Origin: Mycobacterium sp. 1245805.9
Lineage (GTDB): Bacteria > Actinomycetota > Actinomycetes > Mycobacteriales > Mycobacteriaceae
NCBI RefSeq assembly: GCF_001672915.1
Contig: NZ_LZKR01000165.1
Location: 22,482-86,481, forward strand
Direction: 5' to 3'
DNA: 64,000 nucleotides
Shown: in pieces, positions 17,297 to 26,414 of the stretch
How the letters are laid out: each line of letters opens with the position of its first letter
Numbering within the stretch: position 1 is the first letter of the stretch
Program-made: the position numbers and the translations under genes
The notes under the pieces: generated by a model
Database searches by the model: none
The model's input: the letters and a program-made list of their open reading frames with translations, nothing else
Told to the model about the DNA's origin: nothing

Positions 17297-18859
17297 CTAG
17301 CACTTGGCGCCGCTCGGCGGCGTGTCGCCGCCGATCAGGTACTCCGTCACGTAGTCGTCGATGCAGCTGTCGCCCTGGAAGACGACGGTGTGCTGGGTGC
17401 CGTCGAAGGTCAGCAGCGAGCCGCGCAGCTCCTGCGCCAGGTCGACGCCGGCCTTGTAGGGAGTCGCCGGGTCGTGCGTGGTCGACACCACCACCGTCGG
17501 CGCCAGGCCGGGCGCCGTGATGGCGTGCGGCTTGCTGGTCGGCGGCACCGGCCAGAACGCGCAGGTGCCCAGCGGGGCGTCGCCGGTGAACTGCCCGTAG
17601 CTCATGAACGGGGCGATCTCGCGTGACCGGCGGTCCTCGTCGATCACCTTGGCGCGGTCCGTAATCGGCGGCTGGTCAACGCAATTGATCGCCACCCGGG
17701 CGTCGGTGGCGTTCGTGTAATGCCCCTTCGGGTCGCGGCGCATGTACATGTCGGCCAGCGCCAGCATGGTGTCGCCGCGGTGGTCGACCAACTCGGACAG
17801 GCCGTCGGTCAGGTGGTGCCACAGCGACGGCGAGTACAGCGCCATGATGGTGCCCACGATGGCGTCGGCATAACTCAACCCGCGCGGGTCCTTGGTGGGT
17901 ATCGGCCTGCCGACCATCTCGTTGTTCGGGTCCACCATCGGGTCGACCAGGCTGTGGTAGACGGCGACGGCCTTGGCCGGGTCGGTGCCCAGCGGGCACG
18001 TCGGCTGCTTGGCGCACTCGGTGGCGAAGTCGTTGAACGCGTCCTGGAATCCCTTGGCCTGGCGCAGATCCGCCTCGATCTGGTCGGCGTTGGGGTCGAC
18101 GGCGCCGTCGAGGATCATCGCCCGCACCTTGGTGGGGTAGGCCTCCGCGTAGGCCGAGCCGATCCGCGTGCCGTACGAGTAACCGAGGTAGGTCAGCTTG
18201 TCGTCGCCCAGCGCCGCGCGAATGGCGTCCAGGTCGCGGGCGACGTTGACGGTGCCCACGTTCGCCAGGAAGTTATTGCCCATCTTGTCGACGCAGCGGC
18301 CGACGAACTGCTTGGTCTCGTCCTCCATGTGGGCCACGCCGGCCGGGCTGTAGTCGACGTTCGGCTCGGTGCGCAGCCGGTCGTTGTCGGCGTCGGAGTT
18401 GCACCAGATGGCCGGCCGCGACGACCCGACCCCGCGGGGGTCGAAACCGACCAGATCGAAGCGCTCACGGATGCGCTTGGGCAACGTCTGGACGACGCTC
18501 AGCGCCGCGTCGATGCCGGACTCGCCGGGGCCGCCGGGATTGATCACCAGCGAGCCGATCTTGTCCCCCGTCGCCGGAAACCGCACCATCGCCAGCGTCG
18601 CCACGTCGCCGTCGAGGTGGTTGTAGTCGACGGGCACGGCCAGCCTGCCGCACATCGCGCCGCTGGGGATCTTGGCCTTGGGGTTGGACGAGCGGCACGG
18701 CGTCCATTCGACCGCCTGCCCCAGCTTGGGCCCCGCCATGACGGCGCGCCCGCCGACAACGCGAAGGCAGCCGCCGAGCAGCATCGCCACGGCGGCGAGC
18801 GCCATCCAGATCAGCAGCGTGCGCGCGACCTTGTCGCGGCGAGTCAACCCCATGCCCAC
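17297..18859 (-). CDS. caeA: Lipoprotein serine protease/esterase, CaeA (Hip1) orthologue
   Basis: This 520-residue cell-envelope hydrolase matches M. tuberculosis Rv2224c (CaeA/Hip1), a protease that processes GroEL2 and dampens host responses. The GTG start at 18859 gives a lipoprotein signal ending in the lipobox LLGGC (Cys ~34). The catalytic elements are GYSYGTRIG (Ser near 228), THDPATPYKAG (Asp) and FDGTQHTVVF (His), as in the characterised protein. Several Cys residues are conserved with the reference. It follows the tandem paralogue in reverse order on the same strand, with 299 bp between them that hold two repeat elements. Confidence 0.96.
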   Translation of the reverse strand: MGMGLTRRDKVARTLLIWMALAAVAMLLGGCLRVVGGRAVMAGPKLGQAVEWTPCRSSNPKAKIPSGAMCGRLAVPVDYNHLDGDVATLAMVRFPATGDKIGSLVINPGGPGESGIDAALSVVQTLPKRIRERFDLVGFDPRGVGSSRPAIWCNSDADNDRLRTEPNVDYSPAGVAHMEDETKQFVGRCVDKMGNNFLANVGTVNVARDLDAIRAALGDDKLTYLGYSYGTRIGSAYAEAYPTKVRAMILDGAVDPNADQIEADLRQAKGFQDAFNDFATECAKQPTCPLGTDPAKAVAVYHSLVDPMVDPNNEMVGRPIPTKDPRGLSYADAIVGTIMALYSPSLWHHLTDGLSELVDHRGDTMLALADMYMRRDPKGHYTNATDARVAINCVDQPPITDRAKVIDEDRRSREIAPFMSYGQFTGDAPLGTCAFWPVPPTSKPHAITAPGLAPTVVVSTTHDPATPYKAGVDLAQELRGSLLTFDGTQHTVVFQGDSCIDDYVTEYLIGGDTPPSGAKC

Positions 18860-18910
18860 ATATGCTGCCAGAGCCAACCTGAGATTCTGATGAGCGCCTC
18901 CGGCGGCGAA

Positions 18911-20293
18911 CTAGCCGACGGCCGCGAGCAGTTCTTCCATCGCCACCGCGAAGTCGTCGGCCATCTCCCACAGGTCCGGCAGCAACTCCGGGCACGAGAT
19001 CAGCCCGACGTCCAGTGTCCCGTTCAGCGACATCACGGTGATGTTGAGCCCCGAGCCGTGGAAGATCGGGCCCAGCGGATACATCGCCTTGACCTCGCAG
19101 CCCAGGAAGTACAGCGGCTCCTGCGGGCCCGGAACGTTGGAGACCACCAGGTTGTGCACCGGCATGGTCTCGGTCAGCCGGGTCCGGGCGTACAGCCGCA
19201 TCGCGACGCCGAACACCGCCGGCGCGGCGAACTGCGTCCAGTCCTGCAGCAGCGAGGCGCCGATGGCCGAACTGTGTTCCTTGGCAAGGGAATTCGCCTC
19301 AGCGATGGCCTTGAGGCGTTCGACGGGATCGGCGATCTCGGTGTGCAGGCTGGAGAACATGGCCGAAACCTGGTTGCGGCCCGGGCGATCCGACTTCCCG
19401 TGCACCGACACCGGCACCGAGGCCACCAGCGACGAGTCGGGCAACGCGTCGCGATCGGCCAGGTACTGGCGCAGCACCCCGGATACCAGGGCCATCACGA
19501 CGTCGTTGACCTTGACGCCAAAGTGGTTCTTCACCGTCTTGACGTCCCCGAGGTCCAGCTGCGCGTACGCAATGTTGCGGCGGCCGGTGATGGAGGCGTT
19601 GAACGCGGTCCGCGGCGCGGCGAACGGACGCGCCATCGCCTGGCCCTCGACGGCCTTGCGCACCGTCGCGACCACCGACGACACGGTCTGGGGCACCACG
19701 TTGGCCAGCCGCAGCGGCCGGCTGGCGAACCGGACCAACCCGCCCGCGGCGATCTGCCATCCGCTGGCGCCGCCGACACCGTCCACCGGATCCGGCGCGG
19801 GCGCGTCGGCCTCGGTGGCGCACAGCTGCGACATCAGGTTCGCGCCCGTCACCCCGTCCACCCCGCAGTGGTGCACCTTGGTCATCACCGCCAGCCGATC
19901 GGAATCGGCGCCCGCCACGCCCTCGATGACCCACATCTCCCACAGCGGCCGGCTTCGGTCCAGCGGCAGCGACGCGATGTGCCCGCAGATTTCCGACAAC
20001 TCGCTGCGGCCGCCCGGCGGCGGCAATCCGATGCGGTGCAGGTGGCGGTCCACGTCGAAGCTCTCGTCGTCCACCCACACCGGGTGGTCGAGGTTCAGCG
20101 CGCTGTCGGCGAGCTTTTCGCGGAACTGCGGCATCGCCTTCAGGCGCAGCATCAGCGCGTCGCGCAGCCGGTCGAAGGTGTAGCCACCCGGCATCGTCGA
20201 CGTGTCCACCTCGATGATCGAGCAAACATGCATGGGCTGCGCGGCGGTCTCGAGATACAGGAAACTGGCGTCGAGACCGCTGAGCCGCTGCAT
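18911..20293 (-). CDS. Wax ester synthase / diacylglycerol acyltransferase (WS/DGAT)
   Basis: This 460-residue acyl-CoA-dependent O-acyltransferase of the mycobacterial Tgs family is predicted to make triacylglycerol or wax esters. The catalytic HHxxxDG motif is present as KVHHCGVDG near residue 138. Other family blocks are MQRLSGLDASFLYLETAAQP at the N-terminus, GRNQVSAMFSSLHTEIADP and NLVVSNVPGPQEPLYF. The start at 20293 is chosen because family members begin with this block. It has no counterpart at this place in the recalled M. tuberculosis order. It is divergent from panB. Confidence 0.94.
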   Translation of the reverse strand: MQRLSGLDASFLYLETAAQPMHVCSIIEVDTSTMPGGYTFDRLRDALMLRLKAMPQFREKLADSALNLDHPVWVDDESFDVDRHLHRIGLPPPGGRSELSEICGHIASLPLDRSRPLWEMWVIEGVAGADSDRLAVMTKVHHCGVDGVTGANLMSQLCATEADAPAPDPVDGVGGASGWQIAAGGLVRFASRPLRLANVVPQTVSSVVATVRKAVEGQAMARPFAAPRTAFNASITGRRNIAYAQLDLGDVKTVKNHFGVKVNDVVMALVSGVLRQYLADRDALPDSSLVASVPVSVHGKSDRPGRNQVSAMFSSLHTEIADPVERLKAIAEANSLAKEHSSAIGASLLQDWTQFAAPAVFGVAMRLYARTRLTETMPVHNLVVSNVPGPQEPLYFLGCEVKAMYPLGPIFHGSGLNITVMSLNGTLDVGLISCPELLPDLWEMADDFAVAMEELLAAVG

Positions 20294-20424
20294 GCGGAGA
20301 ATGGTATGACTCACACCACACGGGCGGTGCAACCGCGCACCCAAGATGGCAGAATGGCGGGAGTCAGCGAACCCGGGGACCTGAATGGCCACGAGGATCG
20401 ATCCGACCACTACCAGGGACAATG

Positions 20425-21270
20425 ATGTCTGAGCAGAATCCTTATGGTGCCAATCCGTCCGCGCAAGCCAAGCCGCCGACCCGGATTCGCACCCACCACC
20501 TGCAGAAAATGAAGGCCGAAGGCCACAAGTGGGCGATGCTCACGGCCTACGACTACTCGACCGCCCGGATCTTCGACGACGCCGGCATCCCGGTGCTGCT
20601 GGTCGGTGATTCGGCCGCCAACGTGGTGTACGGCTACGACACCACGGTGCCGGTCTCGATCGACGAACTCATCCCGCTGGTGCGCGGCGTGGCGCGCGGC
20701 GCCCAGCGCGCGATGGTCGTCGCCGACCTGCCGTTCGGCAGCTACGAGGCCGGCCCGGCCGCCGCGCCGGCCGCCGCGACCCGGTTCATGAAGGAAGCCG
20801 GCGCGCACGCCGTCAAGCTCGAGGGCGGCGAGCGGGTGGCCGACCAGATCGCCTGCCTGACCGCGGCGGGCATCCCCGTGATGGCCCACATCGGCTTCAC
20901 GCCGCAAAGCGTGAACAGCCTGGGCGGCTTCAAGGTGCAGGGCCGCGGCGACGCCGCGGAGCAGACGGTGCACGACGCGATCGCCGTCGCCGAGGCCGGC
21001 GCGTTCTCCGTCGTGATGGAGATGGTGCCCGCCGAGTTGGCCACGCAGATCACCGGCAAGCTCACCATCCCGACCATCGGGATCGGGGCCGGTCCCAACT
21101 GCGACGCCCAGGTCCTGGTCTGGCAGGACATGGCCGGCCTGAGCGGGGGCAAGCCGCCGCGCTTCGTCAAGCGGTTCGCCGACATCGGGGCCGAATTGCG
21201 AAAGGCCGCAACGCAATACGCGCAAGAGGTGGCCGCTGGCACCTTCCCCGCCGAGGAGCACTGCTTCTGA
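20425..21270 (+). CDS. panB: 3-methyl-2-oxobutanoate hydroxymethyltransferase PanB
   Basis: PanB is the first committed enzyme of pantothenate synthesis, transferring a hydroxymethyl group from methylene-THF to 2-oxoisovalerate. The 281-residue TIM barrel has the N-terminal KWAMLTAYDYSTARIFDDAG, the metal-binding GDSAANVVYGYDTT, the KLEGG and HIGFTPQSVN segments and the GIGAGPNCDAQVLV motif. A second ATG three bases upstream (20422) is possible; 20425 gives the M. tuberculosis-like MSEQN start. It is divergent from the WS/DGAT gene across 131 bp that must hold both promoters. Confidence 0.98.
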   Translation: MSEQNPYGANPSAQAKPPTRIRTHHLQKMKAEGHKWAMLTAYDYSTARIFDDAGIPVLLVGDSAANVVYGYDTTVPVSIDELIPLVRGVARGAQRAMVVADLPFGSYEAGPAAAPAAATRFMKEAGAHAVKLEGGERVADQIACLTAAGIPVMAHIGFTPQSVNSLGGFKVQGRGDAAEQTVHDAIAVAEAGAFSVVMEMVPAELATQITGKLTIPTIGIGAGPNCDAQVLVWQDMAGLSGGKPPRFVKRFADIGAELRKAATQYAQEVAAGTFPAEEHCF

Positions 21271-21403
21271 CGGCCGCTTAGCCGCAACGCGCGCCGGCCG
21301 CCTTTTCCCCCGCTCGAAGCGGCGGCCCCGGTCACGCCGGAGATTGCTGAAACCTCTTGTGTGCCACCGCTGGTAGGGTTGCTGCTATGGGCGATCGGGG
21401 TTC

Positions 21404-22612
21404 GTGAGCGGGGCTGAAGAAATCGTCGGCAGCAATCGTGGTGGCCTCGTGCACCGCCGAACGGTCTTGGCGTTACCGCTGCTACTGGCGGGCGGCGCCG
21501 CCCTGACGCGAGTGCCCCGCGCCGCCGCGCAGCCGGCCCCTGCGCCGCCGGAGTCGAGTCGGTGGTCGACCGAGCGCGCCGACCGCTGGTACCGGGCGCA
21601 GGGCTGGCTGGTCGGCGCCAACTACGTCACGTCGAACGCGATCAACCAGCTGGAGATGTTCCAGCCCGACACCTTCGACCCGCTGCGCATCCACGTCGAG
21701 TTGGGCTGGGCCCGGTCCGCCGGGTTCAACGCCGTGCGGGTGTTCCTGCACGACCAGCTCTGGACCCAGGACCAGCGCGGCTTCCAAGCGCGCCTGGCCC
21801 AGTTCGTCGCCATCGCCGCCAACCGCGGCATCAAGCCGCTGTTCGTCTTGTTCGACTCCTGCTGGGACCCCTTCCCCAACCTCGGGCCGCAGCGCGCCCC
21901 CACGCCCGGCGTCCACAACTCGGGCTGGGTGCAGGGTCCGGGCGCTGACCGCCTCGGCGACCGCGGCTACCTCGACACCATGCGCGCGTACGTGACGGGG
22001 GTGCTGACCCAATTCCGCAACGACGACCGGGTTTTGGGTTGGGACCTGTGGAACGAGCCGGACAATCCCTCGCATCACTACGCGTCGGTCGAGCGGCCGG
22101 ACAAGGAGCAACTCGTCGCCGACCTGCTGCCGCAGGTGTTCGGGTGGGCCCGTTCGGTCGATCCCGTGCAACCGTTGACGAGCGCGGTGTGGCAGGGCGA
22201 ATGGCCCGACGCCGGAAGCACCAGCGCGATCGCCGCGATCCAGCTCGACAACTCCGACTTCCTCACGTTCCACTCCTACGGCGAGCCGGCCGGCTTCGAG
22301 AACCGCATCAACGAGCTCGCCTCGCAGGACCGGCCGATCGTCTGCACCGAGTACCTGGCCCGGCCGCTGGGCAGCACCGTCGCGGACATCCTGCCAATTG
22401 CCAAGCGCCACAAGGTCGGTGCCATCAACTGGGGACTCGTCGCGGGCAAGACCCAGACGTACTTCCCCTGGGACTCGTGGGATCATCCATACGCGGCGAT
22501 TCCGGACGTGTGGTTCCACGACCTGTTACAAGCCGACGGGCGGCCGTTTCAGGAAAGCGAAATCCAGACGATTCGTCAGCTGACCGGCGGAGCGATGCAT
22601 CTCAACCAGTAG
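21404..22612 (+). CDS. Exported GH5-like glycoside hydrolase
   Basis: This ~402-residue protein is a predicted secreted (beta/alpha)8 glycosidase. The signal region reads VHRRTVLALPLLLAGGAAL and ends at AAA-QP; the RR pair followed by a hydrophobic core fits a Tat signal. WDLWNEPDNPS carries the acid/base Glu and IVCTEYLARP the nucleophile Glu of clan GH-A. Other features are SAGFNAVRVFLHDQLW and the C-terminal INWGLVAGKTQTYFPWDSW. The GTG at 21404 is the outer start; a GTG at 21449, just before HRRT, would give a tighter signal peptide. Polysaccharide substrate is unknown (cellulase or mannanase-like by family). Confidence 0.87.
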   Translation: MSGAEEIVGSNRGGLVHRRTVLALPLLLAGGAALTRVPRAAAQPAPAPPESSRWSTERADRWYRAQGWLVGANYVTSNAINQLEMFQPDTFDPLRIHVELGWARSAGFNAVRVFLHDQLWTQDQRGFQARLAQFVAIAANRGIKPLFVLFDSCWDPFPNLGPQRAPTPGVHNSGWVQGPGADRLGDRGYLDTMRAYVTGVLTQFRNDDRVLGWDLWNEPDNPSHHYASVERPDKEQLVADLLPQVFGWARSVDPVQPLTSAVWQGEWPDAGSTSAIAAIQLDNSDFLTFHSYGEPAGFENRINELASQDRPIVCTEYLARPLGSTVADILPIAKRHKVGAINWGLVAGKTQTYFPWDSWDHPYAAIPDVWFHDLLQADGRPFQESEIQTIRQLTGGAMHLNQ

Positions 22613-22668
22613 CACCGCGATATGGCACCCTATGGGTTGCCCACCACCCCGCCTCAATGGAGCCGAGA

Positions 22669-24171
22669 ATGCCTGTAAAAGCGCCGAAAACCTCGCGTCA
22701 TGTGGAGGTGGAGCGCAAGTTCGACGTCGTGGAGTCCACGGTGTCACCGTCGTTCGAAGGCATCGCCGCGGTCGCCCATGTCGACAAGTCGCCGGTCGAA
22801 TCGCTGGACGCGACGTACTTCGACACGCCGACGCAGGACCTGGCCCGGAACAAGATCACCCTGCGCCGCCGCACCGGCGGTCACGACGCGGGCTGGCACC
22901 TCAAGTTGCCGTCCGGCCCGGAGGCCCGCACCGAGGTCCGCGCGCCGCTGGACGCGTCGGAGCCGGACACCGTGCCGGACGAGCTGCGGGACGTGGTGCT
23001 GGCCATCGTCCGCGAGCGCCCGCTCCAACCCGTCGCGCGGATCAGTACCGAACGCGAAACCCAGGTGCTCTACGGCGCGGACGGGGCGGCGCTGGCGGAG
23101 TTCAGCAACGACCACGTGACCGCGTGGGCGGCCGGGGACTCCGACGCGCAACCCGCCGAACAGGAGTGGCGCGAGTGGGAACTCGAGCTCGCCGAGGGCA
23201 ACGGCGCCACCGACACCGAGCTGCTGAGCCGGCTGAGCAACCGGCTGCTGGATGCCGGCGCCGCGCCCGCCGGCCACGCCTCCAAGCTGGCCCGCGTGCT
23301 CGGCACGACGGCGCAACCCGACGACGCGGCCCAGCCCGCCGACCCGGTGCACCGGGCGGTGGCCGAGCAGGTCGGCGAGCTGCTGGTGTGGGATCGCGCG
23401 GTGCGCGCCGACGCGTACGACGCCGTGCACCAGATGCGGGTGACCATCCGCAAGATCCGCAGCCTGCTGGCCGACTCCGGCGACTCGTTCGGGTTGTCTG
23501 AGAACGCGTGGATCCTCGACGAGCTCCGCGAGCTCGGCAACGTGCTGGGCGCGGCCCGCGACGCCGAGGTGTTGGCCGAGCGCTACCAGCAGGCGTTGGA
23601 CAAGCTGCCGGCCGAGCTCGTGCGCGGACGCATCCGCGAACGCCTCGTCGACGGGGCGCGGCGCCGCTACCAGACCGGGCTGCGGCGGTCGCTGATCGCG
23701 ATGCGCTCGCAGCGGTATTTTCGGCTGCTCGACGCCCTCGACGCGTGGGTGGCCGAAGCTCCGGCGGCCGTCCCGGGCGAGGAACCGGCGCCGGTGACCC
23801 TGGATGCCGCCTACCGCAAGGTCCGCAAGGCCGCGAAGGCCGCCGCGCAGGTGGACCCCGGCGACGAGCGCGAACGCGATTTGGCCCTGCATCGAATTCG
23901 CAAGCGCGCCAAGCGGCTTCGCTACACCGCCGCAGCCACGGGCGCCACGCAGGTGTCCGAGCAGGCGAAGGTCATCCAGACGCTGCTGGGCGATCATCAG
24001 GACAGCGTCGTCAGCCGCGAGCACCTGGGTCATCAGGCCGAAGCCGCGCACACCGCCGGCGAGGACACCTTCACCTATGGGCTGCTGTACCAGCAGGAGG
24101 CCGACCTCGCCGAGCGGTGCCGCCAGCAACTCGACGACGCGCTGCGCAAACTCGCCAAGGCGGTGCGTTAG
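22669..24171 (+). CDS. CYTH-CHAD domain protein (Rv2226-like)
   Basis: This 500-residue protein has two domains. An N-terminal CYTH (triphosphate tunnel metalloenzyme) domain covers residues ~10-200 and has HVEVERKFDV (the ExExK signature) and KITLRRRTGG. A C-terminal CHAD domain covers ~225-495 and has the conserved basic helices VHQMRVTIRKIRS and LHRIRKRAKRLRY. CHAD domains bind polyphosphate, and CYTH domains cleave or bind triphosphates, so a polyphosphate role is inferred. An in-frame ATG at 22657 is an alternative start. It lies 56 bp after the glycosidase gene and is the last backbone gene before the 20 kb accessory block. Confidence 0.94.
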   Translation: MPVKAPKTSRHVEVERKFDVVESTVSPSFEGIAAVAHVDKSPVESLDATYFDTPTQDLARNKITLRRRTGGHDAGWHLKLPSGPEARTEVRAPLDASEPDTVPDELRDVVLAIVRERPLQPVARISTERETQVLYGADGAALAEFSNDHVTAWAAGDSDAQPAEQEWREWELELAEGNGATDTELLSRLSNRLLDAGAAPAGHASKLARVLGTTAQPDDAAQPADPVHRAVAEQVGELLVWDRAVRADAYDAVHQMRVTIRKIRSLLADSGDSFGLSENAWILDELRELGNVLGAARDAEVLAERYQQALDKLPAELVRGRIRERLVDGARRRYQTGLRRSLIAMRSQRYFRLLDALDAWVAEAPAAVPGEEPAPVTLDAAYRKVRKAAKAAAQVDPGDERERDLALHRIRKRAKRLRYTAAATGATQVSEQAKVIQTLLGDHQDSVVSREHLGHQAEAAHTAGEDTFTYGLLYQQEADLAERCRQQLDDALRKLAKAVR

Positions 24172-24235
24172 GCGCAAAGCGTCTGCGGACGGGTTTGGCG
24201 CTTCTTCGCGAAGTCGCCCGGATGACCAAGCACTG

Positions 24236-25072
24236 CTAGGTATCGCATTTCACCATCGCGGACGTTCGCTCCCATAACTCTCGCGCGCGTTGCAGGTCAT
24301 AGGTCATCCGATGCGCACGGCCGACACGCCGTTTTACGAAGTACTCGCCGGCGGGATCGACGCCGTTGCCGTCATCGGAAGCCAGCCATACCAGCTGATC
24401 GCACGCCGCTTCCGGGGTGATGCCTACGAGGCGTTCGGCGTGCATCCGTTCCATGATCTTGAGGACACGGGAGCCGGACGCCGGCCCGAAATTGCTGTTG
24501 ACGAATCCGGGGTGGAACGAGGCGGCCGATACACCGAATTCGCTGTAGCGGCGGTGTAATTCGCGACCAAACATCACCAAAGCGATCTTGGATAGCCCAT
24601 AGGCGATCGTCGGCCGCACAGGCTTCGCGCACAGTAGGTCGTCCACGGAGACGCCTGGACGAACCAAGCGTTGCGACGAACTCGACGTGCAGATGATCCG
24701 CGCTTTCGAGGCGATCAACACGTCCATCAACGACATCGTGAGGAGAAACGCCGCGAGATAGTTGACCTGCAGCACACCATTGTGCCCGTCGGCGGTCGGA
24801 CCATCGCCGTGATACACGGTTCCGGCATTGTTGGCCAGCACGTCGATTCGCGGATACCGAGCGCGAAGCTCATACGCGAGGGAGCGAACCTGCGCGAGGT
24901 CGTAAAAATCCGCACACGCGCAATCCACGCCAAGTTCGTCGGCGATCGACTTGGTCTTAGCCGGCGAACGGCCCACGACGACGACTTCATTGCCATCAGC
25001 AGCAAGCCGGCGCGCCACTGCCGCGCCCACACCATCGCTCGCCCCGGTGATGACGATGGTCCGCCTCGGCAC
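24236..25072 (-). CDS. Short-chain dehydrogenase/reductase
   Basis: This ~278-residue SDR has the cofactor motif TGASDGVGAAVARRL at the N-terminus, NNAG in the loop after strand 4, and a Ser...YGLSK catalytic stretch (TSSSSQRL ... AYGLSKIAL). Its substrate is unknown; the fold resembles retinol-dehydrogenase-like and protochlorophyllide-type SDRs. The GTG at 25072 starts immediately before the first strand; the open frame continues upstream without homology-like sequence. It is divergent from the dihydrodipicolinate-reductase-like gene across ~160 bp that hold paired inverted repeats. Together with that gene and the TetR regulator it forms a small regulated oxidoreductase locus. Confidence 0.88.
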   Translation of the reverse strand: MPRRTIVITGASDGVGAAVARRLAADGNEVVVVGRSPAKTKSIADELGVDCACADFYDLAQVRSLAYELRARYPRIDVLANNAGTVYHGDGPTADGHNGVLQVNYLAAFLLTMSLMDVLIASKARIICTSSSSQRLVRPGVSVDDLLCAKPVRPTIAYGLSKIALVMFGRELHRRYSEFGVSAASFHPGFVNSNFGPASGSRVLKIMERMHAERLVGITPEAACDQLVWLASDDGNGVDPAGEYFVKRRVGRAHRMTYDLQRARELWERTSAMVKCDT

Positions 25073-25116
25073 CTGCGTCGCACCCTTCGATCGCCGCTTG
25101 CTGAACTGAACGACGT

Positions 25117-25152
25117 ACTGGTAATTCTTACTAGTGTTGCCTACAGTAAGCC
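25117..25152. promoter_or_regulatory. Candidate operator between the divergent SDR and reductase genes
   Basis: ACTGGTAA-TTC-TTACTAGT (25117-25135) is an inverted repeat with 7 of 8 arm positions paired. Its right half forms a second inverted repeat with a further AGTAA (TTACT-12-AGTAA) ending near 25150. The AT-rich half-sites stand out from the surrounding sequence and lie in the only shared control region of the locus, so the nearby TetR protein is the likely ligand. Confidence 0.5.
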
Positions 25153-25233
25153 ACGTGCCGACGCGTTGACAACCATCCGATCGACCACTCGGTAGGTCCG
25201 GCCCGACACCGTTTCCCATGAAAGGCAACGCCT

Positions 25234-26340
25234 ATGACTCCTTCTCCTGCCACCGCCAAGCGTCGTGTGGTTCACGTCGGCACCGGCATGACGGGCAGCG
25301 TGGCGCTGCGTGCGATCATCGACGACCCCGCACTGGATCTAGTGGGGCTCAAGGTGTCCTCACCGGACAAAATTGGCACCGACGCCGGCCAACTGTGTGG
25401 CCGCCCCGATGTGGGAATCGCGGCGACAGATGACGTGGCGACGGTGCTGGGCGCCAAGCCGGAGTGCATCGCCTACTGCGCGACCGCCGTTCGGCGTGAG
25501 GACGAGGTGATCGCCGACATCGTCGGCTACCTGGAAGCCGGCGTCAATGTCGTCAGCATCTCTGCGATCCCAATGGTGTATCCCGCAGCGGCCCCAGCGA
25601 AATGGCGTGATCCGATTGAACAGGCTGCACGAAAAGGCAACGCGACCTTCTATGCAACGGGATGTGAACCCGGCTTCGTGAGCCTCAACCTGCCCACCGC
25701 GTTGCTGTCCGGCGCCGGTGTGGTCGACTCCTACCGCATGGACGAGTACGCCCTCGACCTCGATCTGGCGTACCCGATCTGGGAGGTCCTGCACGAGTCG
25801 ATGGGTTTCGGAAAGCCCGACGGCCACGTTCCCATCCGCATTGCGGTTGGCAAGGTGAACAATGATTGGGAACCAGTCGTGCGCTACATCGCCGACACGC
25901 TAGGTGTGGAGACCGAGAGAGTGGCGTTGGATTGGGAAACGATCCTCGCCCCGACCGACCTCGACACGGCACTGGGTGTGATCCCGGAGAACACGATCTG
26001 CGCACATCGCTGGCAGCTGGCCGCGATCCACGACGATCGCCCGGTGGCGTCGGTTCAATACTTCGCGACGGTGACGTCCACTCCCTGGCCCGAAACCTGG
26101 CCGCGTCCAGCACAACCGGGACAAGGCGGCATGGTGTTTCGCGTCGAGGGAAACCCCAATATGACCCTGGATCTCCGTCTTGACCCGGCACCGGGCGACG
26201 CCACCAACCCCGGCGTGGCGGCAACCGCCATGGCAGCCGTCAACGCGATCCCGGCCGTCATCGATGCGCCGCCGGGCCTTCTCGAAACGCCGCTTGCCGG
26301 CCCCTCGATCGTCACGCGGCACGCACGGCGACTCACATGA
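25234..26340 (+). CDS. Dihydrodipicolinate reductase-like NAD(P)-binding oxidoreductase
   Basis: This 368-residue Rossmann protein opens with RRVVHVGTGMTGSVALRAI, the GxGxxG-type cofactor motif. It belongs to the DapB N-terminal-like / 2,4-diaminopentanoate (amine) dehydrogenase-like group that is common in mycobacteria and seldom acts in lysine synthesis. The central YATGCEPGFVSLNLPTAL and C-terminal NAIPAVIDAPPGLLE segments are typical of that group. A short purine-rich site (AAAGGCA) lies 7 bp before the ATG. The stop overlaps the ATG of a 25-codon ORF and through it the TetR gene, suggesting one transcript. Confidence 0.9.
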   Translation: MTPSPATAKRRVVHVGTGMTGSVALRAIIDDPALDLVGLKVSSPDKIGTDAGQLCGRPDVGIAATDDVATVLGAKPECIAYCATAVRREDEVIADIVGYLEAGVNVVSISAIPMVYPAAAPAKWRDPIEQAARKGNATFYATGCEPGFVSLNLPTALLSGAGVVDSYRMDEYALDLDLAYPIWEVLHESMGFGKPDGHVPIRIAVGKVNNDWEPVVRYIADTLGVETERVALDWETILAPTDLDTALGVIPENTICAHRWQLAAIHDDRPVASVQYFATVTSTPWPETWPRPAQPGQGGMVFRVEGNPNMTLDLRLDPAPGDATNPGVAATAMAAVNAIPAVIDAPPGLLETPLAGPSIVTRHARRLT

Positions 26341-26414
26341 CCAAACCGAAAATCGATGTGCTGTACTACGGCCCGTACGACTTCGCGATCGACGACGACC
26401 GGTGCAGACTGTGA
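26337..26414 (+). CDS. 25-codon ORF linking the reductase and TetR genes
   Basis: An ATG overlaps the reductase stop (ATGA) and the TGA overlaps the GTG of the TetR gene (GTGA), giving 25 codons that begin MTKPKIDVLYYGPYDFAID. Both junctions are the type used for translational coupling. The peptide could be a genuine small protein, a coupling device, or the 5' stub of a longer gene whose remainder was deleted. I recognise no family. Confidence 0.4.
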   Translation: MTKPKIDVLYYGPYDFAIDDDRCRL

